Assembly (NCBI GenBank): GCA_051660685.1
Contig: JBOFQB010000093.1
Span: 33,604-97,603, forward strand
Length of the DNA stretch: 64,000 nt
DNA from: JAVBSX01 sp051660685
GTDB lineage: Bacteria > Planctomycetota > Planctomycetia > Pirellulales > Thermoguttaceae
Direction: 5' to 3'
Of the stretch, positions 35,251 to 44,650 are shown one piece after another. Position numbers and translations under genes: made by a program. The notes under the pieces were generated by a model. The model did no database searches, was not told the origin of the DNA, and saw only the letters and a program-made list of their open reading frames with translations. The number at the start of each line of letters is the position of its first letter. The first letter of the stretch is position 1.

Positions 35251-36856
35251 CATCATCTCTTGTGAACCAACGTCCTGCTTTAGCTCGTCCCCGGGGTTCA
35301 ATTTTTCCTGCTTTTCGAAGTTCCCGAAGAAACACTTGAATTTGGCTCAAACGACACGATGGAAGTACCTGCCCAAGTTCAGAAAGAGGAGTACCTTCCG
35401 GTCTGCGTTCTCGGATATGCTTTAATAATAGTTCTTTTTGTGTATTTCGATCCAATCCTTTTAGTCTCGTATATGTCCCCTTTTTTCCTTTGAGATGATA
35501 GTATTTTTTGCTGAGTATGTATTTTCCACGTCCCACCTTTTCAACGGCTCCTACTTCCAATAATCGGGGCAACCGGTTTTTGAGCTGATTGTCAATCGGC
35601 TTTTCTTGATGTATCGCATTGAGCACAAGAAAATCTTCCGTACTGAAAAGAGCCAACTGCTCTCGTCCTATTCTGCTCAGCATGACCAAAAACATCTCGT
35701 CCTGCACACTCCCTTCGAGAGTAAGACGTACAAGGTCTTTATCAGTACCTGTAAAATCGGGGAGAGGTTTCGCTTGCCTGATGTTTTGCTCAAACATCAG
35801 ATTCATCCCTTGACCCGAACGCTCGACAAGTCCGCATTTTGAAAAGACATCTGCTAACCGTCGATTACGCGGAGATTGGCGATCTAGGATATTGTCAACC
35901 GTCACATCATGCGGCAAACCTCCCGGACTCTCAATAACAAGTTTTCTTGCATATTGTCGGATGAAAATACTCCCCGAGTATTGGTAATTTCTATGACTAA
36001 TCGCGTTCAAAAGCCCTTCACGGATTGTACGTTCTTCAAAGGTTGGAACATCGTCGATAAACAATCCATTTTGAAAATGCTGCATGTCGTTTCGACGATT
36101 AATCAGTTCCCAGAGCTTGTCGTAATACAGGAAAAAACCTTGCCGAAATTCTTCCCGATGTTGAGCAGGTCCAGAAATCTCGGAAGAACGATACTCAAAA
36201 ATCACCTCGCACTGTCCAAGCAAACGTCCTAATGCCTCTTTGGTTCCAAAAAGAATCAAACCCGAATATGTAATACCATCCCGTGTTATTACTTCGCAAT
36301 CCTTAAGTAATTGTTGAGGTGAAAGTGTCTGAAGTTTTTCATTCCGTGATTTATTGATCCACCTTCCACGAAAATCTTCAATCGCGTTTGAATCAAGGTC
36401 ACTCAATTCGGCATTTGGGCAAGCATCGGCTGAAAAATCGTGTCCAGACTCCGCAAAAATCTGACGTAACTCTGATTCTTCCATCTGTTGTTGCGAATCA
36501 CCCTGTCGCGTCCAATACTGTCCGTCAATTTGTATAGGAACACCAATCGGACGTGATGGAATGTTGAAGACGATTACTTTTTTCTCTCCTTCCTCAAAAA
36601 ACTGTAGTTGGATTCTCAGCGGTAATTTTCTCATCAAATCCGCGAGTGTACGTTCAGGTTGTTCAAAAGCATTCGTCCCAACGATTTTTCGCGGTCGTTT
36701 ATCGGTCACACCAAAAACTATTTTACCGCCCCCACAATTTGCAACAGCACAAGCGTACTGCGCCAACTTATTGGAACTAAAGCTATCTTTCGCTTCTTTG
36801 AACTCGACATTCTCACCTTCGACTGCTTCCAGTAATTGCTTCAACTCGTGATCCAT
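35243..36856 (-). CDS. AlbA_2/Schlafen-type ATP-binding regulator
   Basis: 537 residues. Residues 1-120 form an AlbA_2 (Schlafen AAA_4) domain: ENVEFKEAKDSFSSNKLAQYACAVANCGGGKIVFGVTD. A GHKL-type segment lies at about 270-345 (IREGLLNAISHRNYQYSGSIFIRQYARKLVIESPGGLP; GLVERSGQGMNLMFE). The rest is winged-helix-like (about 400-530). This layout is typical of accessory regulators annotated as ATP-dependent helicase-like or DNA-binding proteins. It stands alone between the GlmU-like gene and queC and shows no link to either. Function unknown; it may be part of the accessory genome. Confidence 0.8.
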   Translation of the reverse strand: MDHELKQLLEAVEGENVEFKEAKDSFSSNKLAQYACAVANCGGGKIVFGVTDKRPRKIVGTNAFEQPERTLADLMRKLPLRIQLQFFEEGEKKVIVFNIPSRPIGVPIQIDGQYWTRQGDSQQQMEESELRQIFAESGHDFSADACPNAELSDLDSNAIEDFRGRWINKSRNEKLQTLSPQQLLKDCEVITRDGITYSGLILFGTKEALGRLLGQCEVIFEYRSSEISGPAQHREEFRQGFFLYYDKLWELINRRNDMQHFQNGLFIDDVPTFEERTIREGLLNAISHRNYQYSGSIFIRQYARKLVIESPGGLPHDVTVDNILDRQSPRNRRLADVFSKCGLVERSGQGMNLMFEQNIRQAKPLPDFTGTDKDLVRLTLEGSVQDEMFLVMLSRIGREQLALFSTEDFLVLNAIHQEKPIDNQLKNRLPRLLEVGAVEKVGRGKYILSKKYYHLKGKKGTYTRLKGLDRNTQKELLLKHIRERRPEGTPLSELGQVLPSCRLSQIQVFLRELRKAGKIEPRGRAKAGRWFTRDDDL

Positions 36857-36972
36857 TGATTCTTCTCCAAATTCCTTGTTTTGGGGTTCACTGGGAAAGT
36901 ATGTACCTTGCCCTACCGTCTTAAAAAAATGAGAACCTGTTGCTTTTATCGAAAGAATGGGCCAAACCGAAG

Positions 36973-37665
36973 TTATTGATAGGCGGAAGTATAGACCAAA
37001 GGATCAGGGACGCCGAGTTCGCGGAATCCGTTCAGACGGAGTAAGCACGATTCGCAACGACCACAACTCAAAAGCGAGGGACTAGGATCATAACAGGTCC
37101 AGGTCAGACCATAATCGACCCCAAGTTCCAGCCCCTTGCGAATCGTTTCCGCTTTGCTCAAATGAAGTAACGGGGCGTGAATCCGCCAAGCTCCCAATCG
37201 CTCATCCCGGACCGTTCCCAATCCGGCTAAGTCGGAAAAAGAAGCCAAAAATTCAGGTCGGCAATCGGGATAACCGCTTGAATCAACCGACGAAATGCCG
37301 TAATAGATTTCCCGGGCTGAAACTGTTTCAGCAAATGCAAGGGCAAGTGAAAGAAAAATGGTGTTCCGGGCAGGAACATACGTCGAGGGGACTTCTGAAC
37401 CGATTTTTTCAAGCGGAACATCTTTGGCGACTTCCCAATCATCTGTCAGCGCACTTCCGCCGAATAACCGCAAATCAAGCGGGAAAATGACATGTTTCTT
37501 AACGCCGAAAAAAACGGCAACCTCTCGCGCTGCATCCAGTTCAATCGCATGTCGTTGATTGTAATGAATCGTCAACGCATACAAATCATGCCCTTGCGAT
37601 TGGGCAATTGCTGCAACAGTGCTCGAATCCAAACCGCCTGAGAGCAAGACAACGGCTTTACTCAT
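36973..37665 (-). CDS. queC: 7-cyano-7-deazaguanine synthase
   Basis: The ATG at 37665 gives 230 residues. Converts 7-carboxy-7-deazaguanine to preQ0 with ammonia and ATP, for queuosine in tRNA. Seen: the PP-loop VLLSGGLDSSTVAA at the start, YVPARNTIFLSLALAFAE, and the zinc-binding SCGRCESCLLR near the end (Cys about 200-215). The start overlaps the end of the upstream GT4 gene by eight bases. No queD, queE or folE neighbours are present, so it shares an operon with two unrelated glycosyltransferases. Confidence 0.95.
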   Translation of the reverse strand: MSKAVVLLSGGLDSSTVAAIAQSQGHDLYALTIHYNQRHAIELDAAREVAVFFGVKKHVIFPLDLRLFGGSALTDDWEVAKDVPLEKIGSEVPSTYVPARNTIFLSLALAFAETVSAREIYYGISSVDSSGYPDCRPEFLASFSDLAGLGTVRDERLGAWRIHAPLLHLSKAETIRKGLELGVDYGLTWTCYDPSPSLLSCGRCESCLLRLNGFRELGVPDPLVYTSAYQ

Positions 37666-38908
37666 GCACACACCTTTTGATTGTGACAACCCCCGATCCG
37701 GCAAGAGTCTCCCTGAATAATTGATCCCAAGTGTCCCACACAACATCCGGGGCATACTGTTTCACCATTTCATGTCCCGCCCGCCCCATCTGAACTCGTA
37801 AAGCCCTATCCTGCATCAACACTTCCAACTGTCGCGCAAAAGACGCCTCATTATTGTCGGTCAAAAAACCATTAACCCCCTCAATAATTAACGAATTAAC
37901 AGCAGGGGTTGTTTTTAGTCCAATACAGGGTAAACCGGCCGACATCGCTTCTGTCAATGAAAGCCCAAAACCCTCAAATGCAGTCGGAAATGCAAAAATA
38001 TCCCCCGTTCGCAACAGGTCAAAAACATGTTCAACCGGTTCCATGATCCTGACCTGATCCTCCATAGAATTCTCCCGAATAAGTTGTTCGAGGACTCCAC
38101 GATACCGCAGTCGTGAACACGCACCATAAATGTCCAACTTCCAATGAGGGTATTTTCGAGCAATTCGGGCAAAAGAACGGACGAGAAAATCCTGTCGCTT
38201 GTGATGAAAGTCAATCCGACCTGTCATAAGAATACGATACTCGTTTTTCTCCTGCAATAAATCCGCAAGAGTATCATCAGGAACTTGCGGAACAGCATTG
38301 GGTATGACAATCGCCTCACAACCGGTTTTTTGACGGACTTCTTTTGCAAATTCGGGAAGAAGGACTTGCAAATGCGCACATTTGGCATACGTCAAACGTC
38401 CCAATGCTGTTTTCAACACTTTCAACAAAACCACATCAGGGTTAAAATGGTGCATGATAACAACCGGCGTTGTCATTTCCCTTTGAAAAGGATACATCAG
38501 ACATGCGGCATCATGAATGGAATAGCAGACGATGACATCAGGAGAAAGAGACTGGACGACCCGGGACAATTTGGGATTGACCTTCCTCATCCTTTCAACG
38601 TCAAGCGGGTTGGAAATCTGGTTGAAAAAAGGGAGTTTTTGCAACGGGTGTAGAATTTCCCGGGCAATTTTTAACACGAGATGATTTCTGGGACGGTATT
38701 CGGGTTCATCGTCCATTAAACCGACGTTCACCAGATCAACTTGTTCATCAAGGGGAAAAAAGGGGCGACCTGAACCAGATTCGTTGCAGACGACACACAC
38801 TTGGTGTCCGCGACGCAACATTGCATTTGCCATATTACACAGCACATGCTCCATTCCTCCTGTTCCGTGAATCACACTGCCAATACCGCAGTACAACATA
38901 ATTTTCAT
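37658..38908 (-). CDS. GT4-family glycosyltransferase
   Basis: 416 residues, GT-B fold. The N-terminal part has GTGGMEHVLCNMANAMLRRGHQVCVV. The donor half has ILMTGRIDFHHKRQDFLVRSFARI (about 225-250), ATAFEGFGLSLTEAMSAGLPCIGL (about 310-335) with the E-x7-E motif. It is likely to transfer a hexose onto a lipid-linked or outer-surface glycan. Upstream it overlaps the GT2 gene by four bases (ATGA type), downstream it overlaps queC, so the three genes form one operon. Confidence 0.9.
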   Translation of the reverse strand: MKIMLYCGIGSVIHGTGGMEHVLCNMANAMLRRGHQVCVVCNESGSGRPFFPLDEQVDLVNVGLMDDEPEYRPRNHLVLKIAREILHPLQKLPFFNQISNPLDVERMRKVNPKLSRVVQSLSPDVIVCYSIHDAACLMYPFQREMTTPVVIMHHFNPDVVLLKVLKTALGRLTYAKCAHLQVLLPEFAKEVRQKTGCEAIVIPNAVPQVPDDTLADLLQEKNEYRILMTGRIDFHHKRQDFLVRSFARIARKYPHWKLDIYGACSRLRYRGVLEQLIRENSMEDQVRIMEPVEHVFDLLRTGDIFAFPTAFEGFGLSLTEAMSAGLPCIGLKTTPAVNSLIIEGVNGFLTDNNEASFARQLEVLMQDRALRVQMGRAGHEMVKQYAPDVVWDTWDQLFRETLAGSGVVTIKRCVHE

Positions 38909-39702
38909 GTATCTACCTTTTTCATCTCTTCCCGGGAATCGAGTCCCAATTCACAACGGATTGTTCCCGCTTTTGCCGTTTCACCAAACCGTTGAACAAT
39001 CTCGTCCCAATTACCCCGACCCTGATTGCGAGGATGTGCAAAATGATACACCATACCAAGATGAATCATTTTTCGACATTGAACACCAGCATTTCCAAGA
39101 CGAATTGCAAGATCACCATCTTCACCTCCATGTCCGACGAACCATTCATCAAAACCGTTGATTCGTAAAATGTCATTGCGCCAAGCTGAGAGGTTTGCAC
39201 CTGCCATACCCGTTGCCTTTTTGTACAAACTGGCAAGAAAATGTGAACGGATTGCATTGAATTTTTTTCGGGTTCCCCAACTGAACACCGAAATGTTGCA
39301 ATTCCGTGTTCGTAAAATGTACTCTTTCCGTTTGGGAGTAATGTTAACCCGGGTTCCAACAAGATATTGGTTAGGTCGGGCAAAGGAGAGATGATCTTCA
39401 ACGAAATAACGATTGACGAAACAATCACCGTCGAGGAAAATCAGATAGTCCCCGCTTGAAAGAGCAACCGCATTGTTTCGTGATCGGGCTAAACGAAACC
39501 CTTCATTGGGTTGCCAAGCATGAAGAATCGGAATCGGGGCGGTTTTGGCAAGTGCTTTAATCATTTCTGCCGTATTGTCGCTTGATCCATCATCGGCAAC
39601 AATGATTTCGTCCAACATTCGCGTCTGTTTCAAGGTCGTCTCAAGAACCAATTGCAGAACGTCTTTTTGATTGTAAGTTGTGACGATTAAGGAAACTTTC
39701 AT
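38905..39702 (-). CDS. GT2-family glycosyltransferase
   Basis: 265 residues, GT-A fold: VSLIVTTYNQKDVLQLVLETTLKQ, IIVADDGSSDNTAEMI, FLDGDCFV (DxD-type metal site near 90) and a second domain GANLSAWRNDILRINGFDEWFVGHGGEDGDLAIRL that matches the galactosyltransferase C-terminal type. First gene of the operon with the GT4 and queC. Confidence 0.92.
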   Translation of the reverse strand: MKVSLIVTTYNQKDVLQLVLETTLKQTRMLDEIIVADDGSSDNTAEMIKALAKTAPIPILHAWQPNEGFRLARSRNNAVALSSGDYLIFLDGDCFVNRYFVEDHLSFARPNQYLVGTRVNITPKRKEYILRTRNCNISVFSWGTRKKFNAIRSHFLASLYKKATGMAGANLSAWRNDILRINGFDEWFVGHGGEDGDLAIRLGNAGVQCRKMIHLGMVYHFAHPRNQGRGNWDEIVQRFGETAKAGTIRCELGLDSREEMKKVDT

Positions 39703-39737
39703 CGGATGTCCTTTTCGATCTGAACACGGAACAAGAC

Positions 39738-39765
39738 TTGAACGGGGCTTTTCTTTCGATATAAT
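39738..39765 (+). promoter_or_regulatory. Promoter of argS
   Basis: TTGAAC (39738-39743), 16-base spacer, TATAAT (39760-39765), about 45 bases before the start codon. Confidence 0.7.
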
Positions 39766-39809
39766 ATCGGCTTTTGTGTTTCTCTCTCCTTAATCTCTAT
39801 TCTCATTCG

Positions 39810-41624
39810 ATGATATTACAGATACTCAGGGACCGTTTTCATGCCGCATTAACGGAATTGACGGAATTACCGGAATCATTCCTAGAATTGATACGACCGA
39901 GTCAAGACCCCAAGTTTGGTGATTTTCAGGCCAATATGGCAATGTCGCTTGGTAAAAAACTGGGCAAATCCCCCCGTGATGTCGCTGCTGAAATTGTTGC
40001 CCGATTGCAGATTGACGATCTTGCCTATTCCCCTGAAATTGCCGGACCCGGATTTATTAACTTGCGAATCCGCGAAACCGCTCTTGCCGAATTGTTGCAA
40101 AACGCACTTTGCGATGTTGACCGACTTGCAGTCGCCGAATTGCCGCTTCATCAGCAACGACGTATTTTGATCGACTATTCCGCTCCTAATGTTGCCAAAT
40201 CAATGCACGTCGGTCACATTCGCTCAACCGTTATTGGTCATTCGTTGACCCGGGTTTTGCGATTTTTGGGACATGAGGTGATGACGGACAATCATATTGG
40301 CGATTGGGGGACGCAGTTCGGGATGATTTTATACGGATACAAGCACTTCAGAGACGAAAAGGCGTTTGAAACGGAACCGGTCCAGGAATTGTCCCGCTTA
40401 TACCGTTTGGTTCGTCAGATGATGGACAACCCGGAATTGCCGGACCCGCTTGGTCAGAAAGTTCCAGAAAACATTAAAGAGCAGGTTCTTGAAGAAACGG
40501 CCAAACTGCACAATGGAAACGAGGAAAACCTAGTTCTTTGGAACCGTTTTCTGCCAATCTGCCTGATTGAGATTCAAGGGATTTATGACCGTCTTGGAAT
40601 TCATTTCGATCACACCTTAGGTGAGAGTTATTACCAATCAAGGCTCGCCCCTCTTGTTGAGGGACTTGTTCGAGCCGGGATTGCGACCGAGACAGAAGGG
40701 GCGATTGGAATTTTTCTGGACGGTCAGGAAGTACCGATGTTGATTCGGAAAAAAGACGGAGCCTTTTTGTATTCGACGACCGATTTGGCAACGATTCAGT
40801 ATCGAATGGAGCAATTCCAACCGGACATCATACTTTACGTCGTCGATTTTCGGCAATCTCATCACTTTACGCAACTTTTTGGGGCAATCGCCCGAATCAG
40901 AGAGACGGACCCGGAATTATTGAGTGTTCAGAAGGAAGTCGATTTCCCGGAACTTTTGCATGTCAAGTTCGGGACCGTTTTGGGAGAAGATGGAAAACCG
41001 TTCAAAACCCGATCCGGCGAGACAGTTGGTCTGGAACTGTTACTTGACGAAGCGGAACATCGGGCATTTCAGGTTATAACGGCGAATGAAGAGTCAAAAA
41101 CGGATGAAGGAAACCGGCTCAATGAAGAGGAGCGAAAAGAAACAGCCCGACGAATTGGGTTGGGTGCTCTCATTTACGCGGATTTGTCACAAAACAGGGA
41201 AAGTGATTATGTTTTCAGTTTTGACAAGATGCTTGCAATGAACGGAAATACGGCGACGTATATGCAGTATGCTTATGCCCGAGTTTGCAGCATTTTTACG
41301 AGGGGACAGATTGATCCGGCGTTGATTCGAACAACGTCGGACCCGATTCAGCTTGACACTCCTGAAGAGCGGACACTTGCCCTTGAACTGTTGAAATTTG
41401 ACGACGCTCTTGAATCGGTTGCCCGAGATTACCGACCGAATCATTTGACCGCTTATTTGTTTGAATTGGCAAACCGATACTCCAACTTTTTCGAGCATTG
41501 TCCTGTTTTGCGGGCGGAGAATTCGACAACGCGGATTTCGCGTTTGAAACTTTGCGATTTAACGGCTCGGACGATCAAAAAAGGGTTGGAACTGTTGGGG
41601 ATTGAAACCGTTGAACAGATGTAA
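39810..41624 (+). CDS. argS: Arginyl-tRNA synthetase
   Basis: The ATG at 39810 gives 604 residues, close to the usual length. Charges tRNA-Arg. Seen: the N-terminal add-1 domain, DYSAPNVAKSMHVGHIRSTVIGHSLTRVLRFLGHEV with the HIGH-type HVGH (about 125-160), HNGNEENLVLW, and FGTVLGEDGKPFKTRSGE, the argS form of the second signature. The anticodon-binding helices carry the final FYEHCPVLR-like NFFEHCPVLRAE. Single copy of the family in the window. Confidence 0.97.
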   Translation: MILQILRDRFHAALTELTELPESFLELIRPSQDPKFGDFQANMAMSLGKKLGKSPRDVAAEIVARLQIDDLAYSPEIAGPGFINLRIRETALAELLQNALCDVDRLAVAELPLHQQRRILIDYSAPNVAKSMHVGHIRSTVIGHSLTRVLRFLGHEVMTDNHIGDWGTQFGMILYGYKHFRDEKAFETEPVQELSRLYRLVRQMMDNPELPDPLGQKVPENIKEQVLEETAKLHNGNEENLVLWNRFLPICLIEIQGIYDRLGIHFDHTLGESYYQSRLAPLVEGLVRAGIATETEGAIGIFLDGQEVPMLIRKKDGAFLYSTTDLATIQYRMEQFQPDIILYVVDFRQSHHFTQLFGAIARIRETDPELLSVQKEVDFPELLHVKFGTVLGEDGKPFKTRSGETVGLELLLDEAEHRAFQVITANEESKTDEGNRLNEEERKETARRIGLGALIYADLSQNRESDYVFSFDKMLAMNGNTATYMQYAYARVCSIFTRGQIDPALIRTTSDPIQLDTPEERTLALELLKFDDALESVARDYRPNHLTAYLFELANRYSNFFEHCPVLRAENSTTRISRLKLCDLTARTIKKGLELLGIETVEQM

Positions 41625-41729
41625 GCTCAAAAGAACAGTAAGTTTTTTAGCTGAAACCGAATCGCCAATCCCAAAACGATAAGCAACAAATCAACAGACG
41701 AACAAAGCACTTTTATTAAGGAGACGAAA

Positions 41730-42062
41730 ATGACTGAAGAACGAGTAATGTCCCAAGAACCGCAAGATGTTCCGCTTCCTCCCCCTGATTTGACCTCACT
41801 GATGTCAGGTCTTGCGTCACAAGCAATGATTTCACTTGGCGTTTTCCCGAATCCGTTGACGGGGAAAACGACGATGATGCTTAATCAGGCGGGACACTTG
41901 ATTGACATGGTGAATCTGGTATACGACAAAACGTCGGGGAACCGGACAGAAGAGGAGACGAAGATGATGGAATCGCTTCTTCATGAACTGCGGATGATTT
42001 TTCTTGCAGCCCAAAACGAGCAGAAACGGCGTGAAACCGAGCAAAGTGAACAAAGCGAATAG
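41730..42062 (+). CDS. DUF1844-domain protein
   Basis: 110 residues, RBS AAGGAG seven bases upstream. The core matches DUF1844: FTSLMSGLASQAMISLGVFPNPLTG-type start, IDMVNLVYDKTSGNRTEEETKMMESLLHELRMIFL end. A soluble helical protein with no assigned function; it follows argS with a 105-base gap. Confidence 0.85.
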   Translation: MTEERVMSQEPQDVPLPPPDLTSLMSGLASQAMISLGVFPNPLTGKTTMMLNQAGHLIDMVNLVYDKTSGNRTEEETKMMESLLHELRMIFLAAQNEQKRRETEQSEQSE

Positions 42063-42161
42063 ACGGGGCAGTTCAGGAGTTTCGGGACTGACCCCGGGTT
42101 AGGTCGGTTGGAACATGTTCCTTTTTTCTCGTTTGCCAAACATTTTCCCCTTTGCCGAACA

Positions 42162-43976
42162 TCAAGTTGATTCGACAGGTCGCCAATCATGCAGATGTAA
42201 TTCAACCCGTTCACGCCCCATGTACGAATTAATGACTGTGTGAAACACAATGTCAAACGGCCCGGCTCCGTATTTTTCCATCTGCTCAACCCAAGCACCA
42301 TTTCCAAAAGCAACCGTTCGCAACGTCAATCCGTCCTGAACAAAAATAGCACTAAAATGTTGTCCGTGATCCCCCATTTTTTTCGGGGCTGCATTGAGGT
42401 ACACCCGGGAACTGCAAAAACAGGGACGTTGATTGGCGCAACCAAAGGGAGACATATACTCAATCAACCGGACCGTCTCAAGCGTCAACGCCCCAAACGG
42501 CAATTCTGCGTCGATCAACAGTTCCGCCGTTTTCATTGCAAGTGAAATTCCTTCCCGCGCATGTTCACAAAAAGCAGCCCTGAATGAATCCAGTTGCGCG
42601 TTAGAAACGGCTAAACCCGCTGCTGCTGCATGTCCGCCAAACCGATCTAGGTACTCTTCACACTTTTCCAACGCCTGATAGAGATTAAAACCGGGAATCG
42701 TCCTTGCCGAACCCGTTCCTGATTTCAGCCCCATTTTATCTTGGGCAATCATAATGACCGGGCGATAATACTTTTCCGCTAAACGTCCCGCAACAATCCC
42801 GATTACACCAGGATGCCAATTGGGACTTGCAAGGACAAAAGCCGCATCATCTTCCTCAAATTGTTCCTCAATCTGCTGTGTTGCATCCTGAAAAATGGAC
42901 CGCTCTAATTTTTGCCGACTTGAATTCAAACCGTCAATATATCGAGCCAATTCTTTTGCCCGATCAACATCTTCCGTAATAAGAAGTTCAACCCCTAAGG
43001 ATGCTTGTTCTAAGCGACCAGCTGCATTCAATCGAGGAGCAAGACGAAACCCGATCATTTCACAGTCCAACCGTTTGGAGAGCGAAATATCCGCAACTTT
43101 GAACAGTTCCTGCAATCCAATCGGAGCATGTTCGGGAATTGCATTTTCGAGTCCATAACGGACGAGGATTCGGTTTTCGTCGAGAAGAGGGACAACATCC
43201 GCAACGGTTCCCATAGATGCCAAACCGACTGCTTGAAGAAGGAATTTTCGGTAATCGGTTGCAACTTTTTGTTCTCCAACTGCAAGTTGTCCAAGCGCCC
43301 AGGTCACTTTCAGCGCGACCATTGCCCCGCTTAATTCCTGAAAAGGATAGACAATTTTTTCTGATTGAGGGACATTCAGCAAATCAGGAGAGTTGGGTGA
43401 AAAAAGGGTTTCTCCAACCTGAATCAATTGAGGATGTGCGATTGCAGCTGCATTGGGCAAAACGGGTCCGGGTGTATGATGATCGGTAATGAGCAGTTCA
43501 ATCCCGAGTTCCCGGGCCAATTCAGCTTCTTTGCAACTGGAGATGCCGCAATCGACGGAGATGATGACTTCGGCTCCTGCTTCTTTGAGGTTATGCAAAG
43601 CGTCACAACTGAGTCCATAACCTTCATCGAGTCGATTGGGGATGAAATAACCGACATTTCCGCCAAGTAATTTGATTCCTCCTCGCAAGATTGCAGTTCC
43701 TGTCATACCGTCAACATCGTAATCACCATAAACGATGATACGACGTTTTTCCTGAATTGCGGCGAGCAATCGGGTTGCTGTTTTTAGTGTTCCGGGCAAA
43801 TCTTGCGGATCACGCAAAGAGGAGAGTTTGGGATAAAGAAAGGGTTGGACAAAATCAGGTCGGGTAATTCCGCGAGAAACGAACAGTTGGGCAAGAACCG
43901 GGGGTATGTTTGCACATTGAGAGAGCAAACGGACTTGTTCGGAATCAAAGGGACGGAACTTCCAGATTTTGGACAT
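42162..43976 (-). CDS. recJ: Single-stranded-DNA-specific exonuclease RecJ
   Basis: 604 residues. 5'-3' exonuclease of recombination and mismatch repair. DHH-family motifs in order: VYGDYDVDGMTGTAIL (about 82-97), ISVDCGISS, LLITDHHTPG (about 162-171), then DHHA1-domain ASPNWHPGVIGIVAGRLAEKYYRPVI, the GSARTIPGFNLYQALEKCEEYLDRFGGHAAAAG signature (about 415-447) and an OB-type C-terminus. All metal-binding positions seem present. Confidence 0.95.
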   Translation of the reverse strand: MSKIWKFRPFDSEQVRLLSQCANIPPVLAQLFVSRGITRPDFVQPFLYPKLSSLRDPQDLPGTLKTATRLLAAIQEKRRIIVYGDYDVDGMTGTAILRGGIKLLGGNVGYFIPNRLDEGYGLSCDALHNLKEAGAEVIISVDCGISSCKEAELARELGIELLITDHHTPGPVLPNAAAIAHPQLIQVGETLFSPNSPDLLNVPQSEKIVYPFQELSGAMVALKVTWALGQLAVGEQKVATDYRKFLLQAVGLASMGTVADVVPLLDENRILVRYGLENAIPEHAPIGLQELFKVADISLSKRLDCEMIGFRLAPRLNAAGRLEQASLGVELLITEDVDRAKELARYIDGLNSSRQKLERSIFQDATQQIEEQFEEDDAAFVLASPNWHPGVIGIVAGRLAEKYYRPVIMIAQDKMGLKSGTGSARTIPGFNLYQALEKCEEYLDRFGGHAAAAGLAVSNAQLDSFRAAFCEHAREGISLAMKTAELLIDAELPFGALTLETVRLIEYMSPFGCANQRPCFCSSRVYLNAAPKKMGDHGQHFSAIFVQDGLTLRTVAFGNGAWVEQMEKYGAGPFDIVFHTVINSYMGRERVELHLHDWRPVEST

Positions 43977-44081
43977 AGGAGGATTTAAGTGAGAATCGGT
44001 CGGTACACGACGGAAGCCGGGAACAAAGCGCAGCCCAAAACGCCTTGTTTCCGGCTTTTTCCGACATGGAAACCAACCGTC

Positions 44082-44252
44082 TTACTTCTTTTTCTCGTTG
44101 TGAATGGTATGTTTGCGCAAACGGGGCGAATACTTGCTCAAACGCAATTTTTCTCCGCCCGGTTTTTTACGAACGAAATAGTTGTAATCTCCCGTTTCCT
44201 CACAGACAAGAAAGACCGTTTCCGCTTTCTTTTTTCCTTTTTTGCTCGCCAT
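44082..44252 (-). CDS. rpmG: 50S ribosomal protein L33
   Basis: 56 residues, short enough to be missed. The product reads MASKKGKKKAETVFLVCE, then TGDYNYFVRKKPGGEK and SKYSPRLRKHTIHNEKK. This matches L33, which binds near the E site of the 50S subunit. It has a single Cys (17), and the SPRLRKH motif replaces CPRCRKH, so it is the zinc-free C- form. Lies between recJ and the exported fucose-isomerase-like gene, all on the minus strand. Confidence 0.93.
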   Translation of the reverse strand: MASKKGKKKAETVFLVCEETGDYNYFVRKKPGGEKLRLSKYSPRLRKHTIHNEKKK

Positions 44253-44373
44253 ATCGCCTAAATTGTGTCAAATGTACCAATTGGAGCGGGTCTTGCGCAA
44301 CATCAACGCAAAACCCAAGTTGCTTCATTGTAGAAAATCCAACCAAAAATAAAAGGGGAGTCGCTCAAAAAAG

Positions 44374-44554
44374 CAGTCCGCTAACAAGTTCCGCGAAAAG
44401 GAGCAATTTTCATTTTTGAACCACGAAAATCACGAAAGTCACGAAAATCTCAAAAAATACGGTTTTTCGTGTCTTTTGTGTGTTTCGTGGTAAAAACAGA
44501 TCCGTCCAACCCGGCTCGGTTCAAATCGCAAAACCAAACTTGTTAGCAGTCTGC
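44374..44554 (-). mobile_element. MITE-like element, copy 2, with 10-bp target duplication
   Basis: CAGTCCGCTAACAAGTT at the left and CTTGTTAGCAGTCTG at the right; reversed relative to the copy at 33279. CTCAAAAAAG flanks it on both sides (44364-44373 and 44555-44564), a perfect 10-bp duplication. The core carries repeated CACGAAA and, inverted, TTTCGTG; it is foldback, with no coding frame. Confidence 0.87.
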
Positions 44555-44650
44555 TCAAAAAAGGAAAAACCGATTGACTTGCGAGATGCCGTTGTCGTCC
44601 CCAATTGCCTAATCCGTATCTCCTAATCCCGATTCTCCCGTTTATCCTGA

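Noticed and set aside
44400..44500. Repeated CACGAAA units that look like a CRISPR-type array
   Set aside because: Units are 7-10 bases with 1-3-base gaps and no spacers; they are the foldback core of the MITE-like element.
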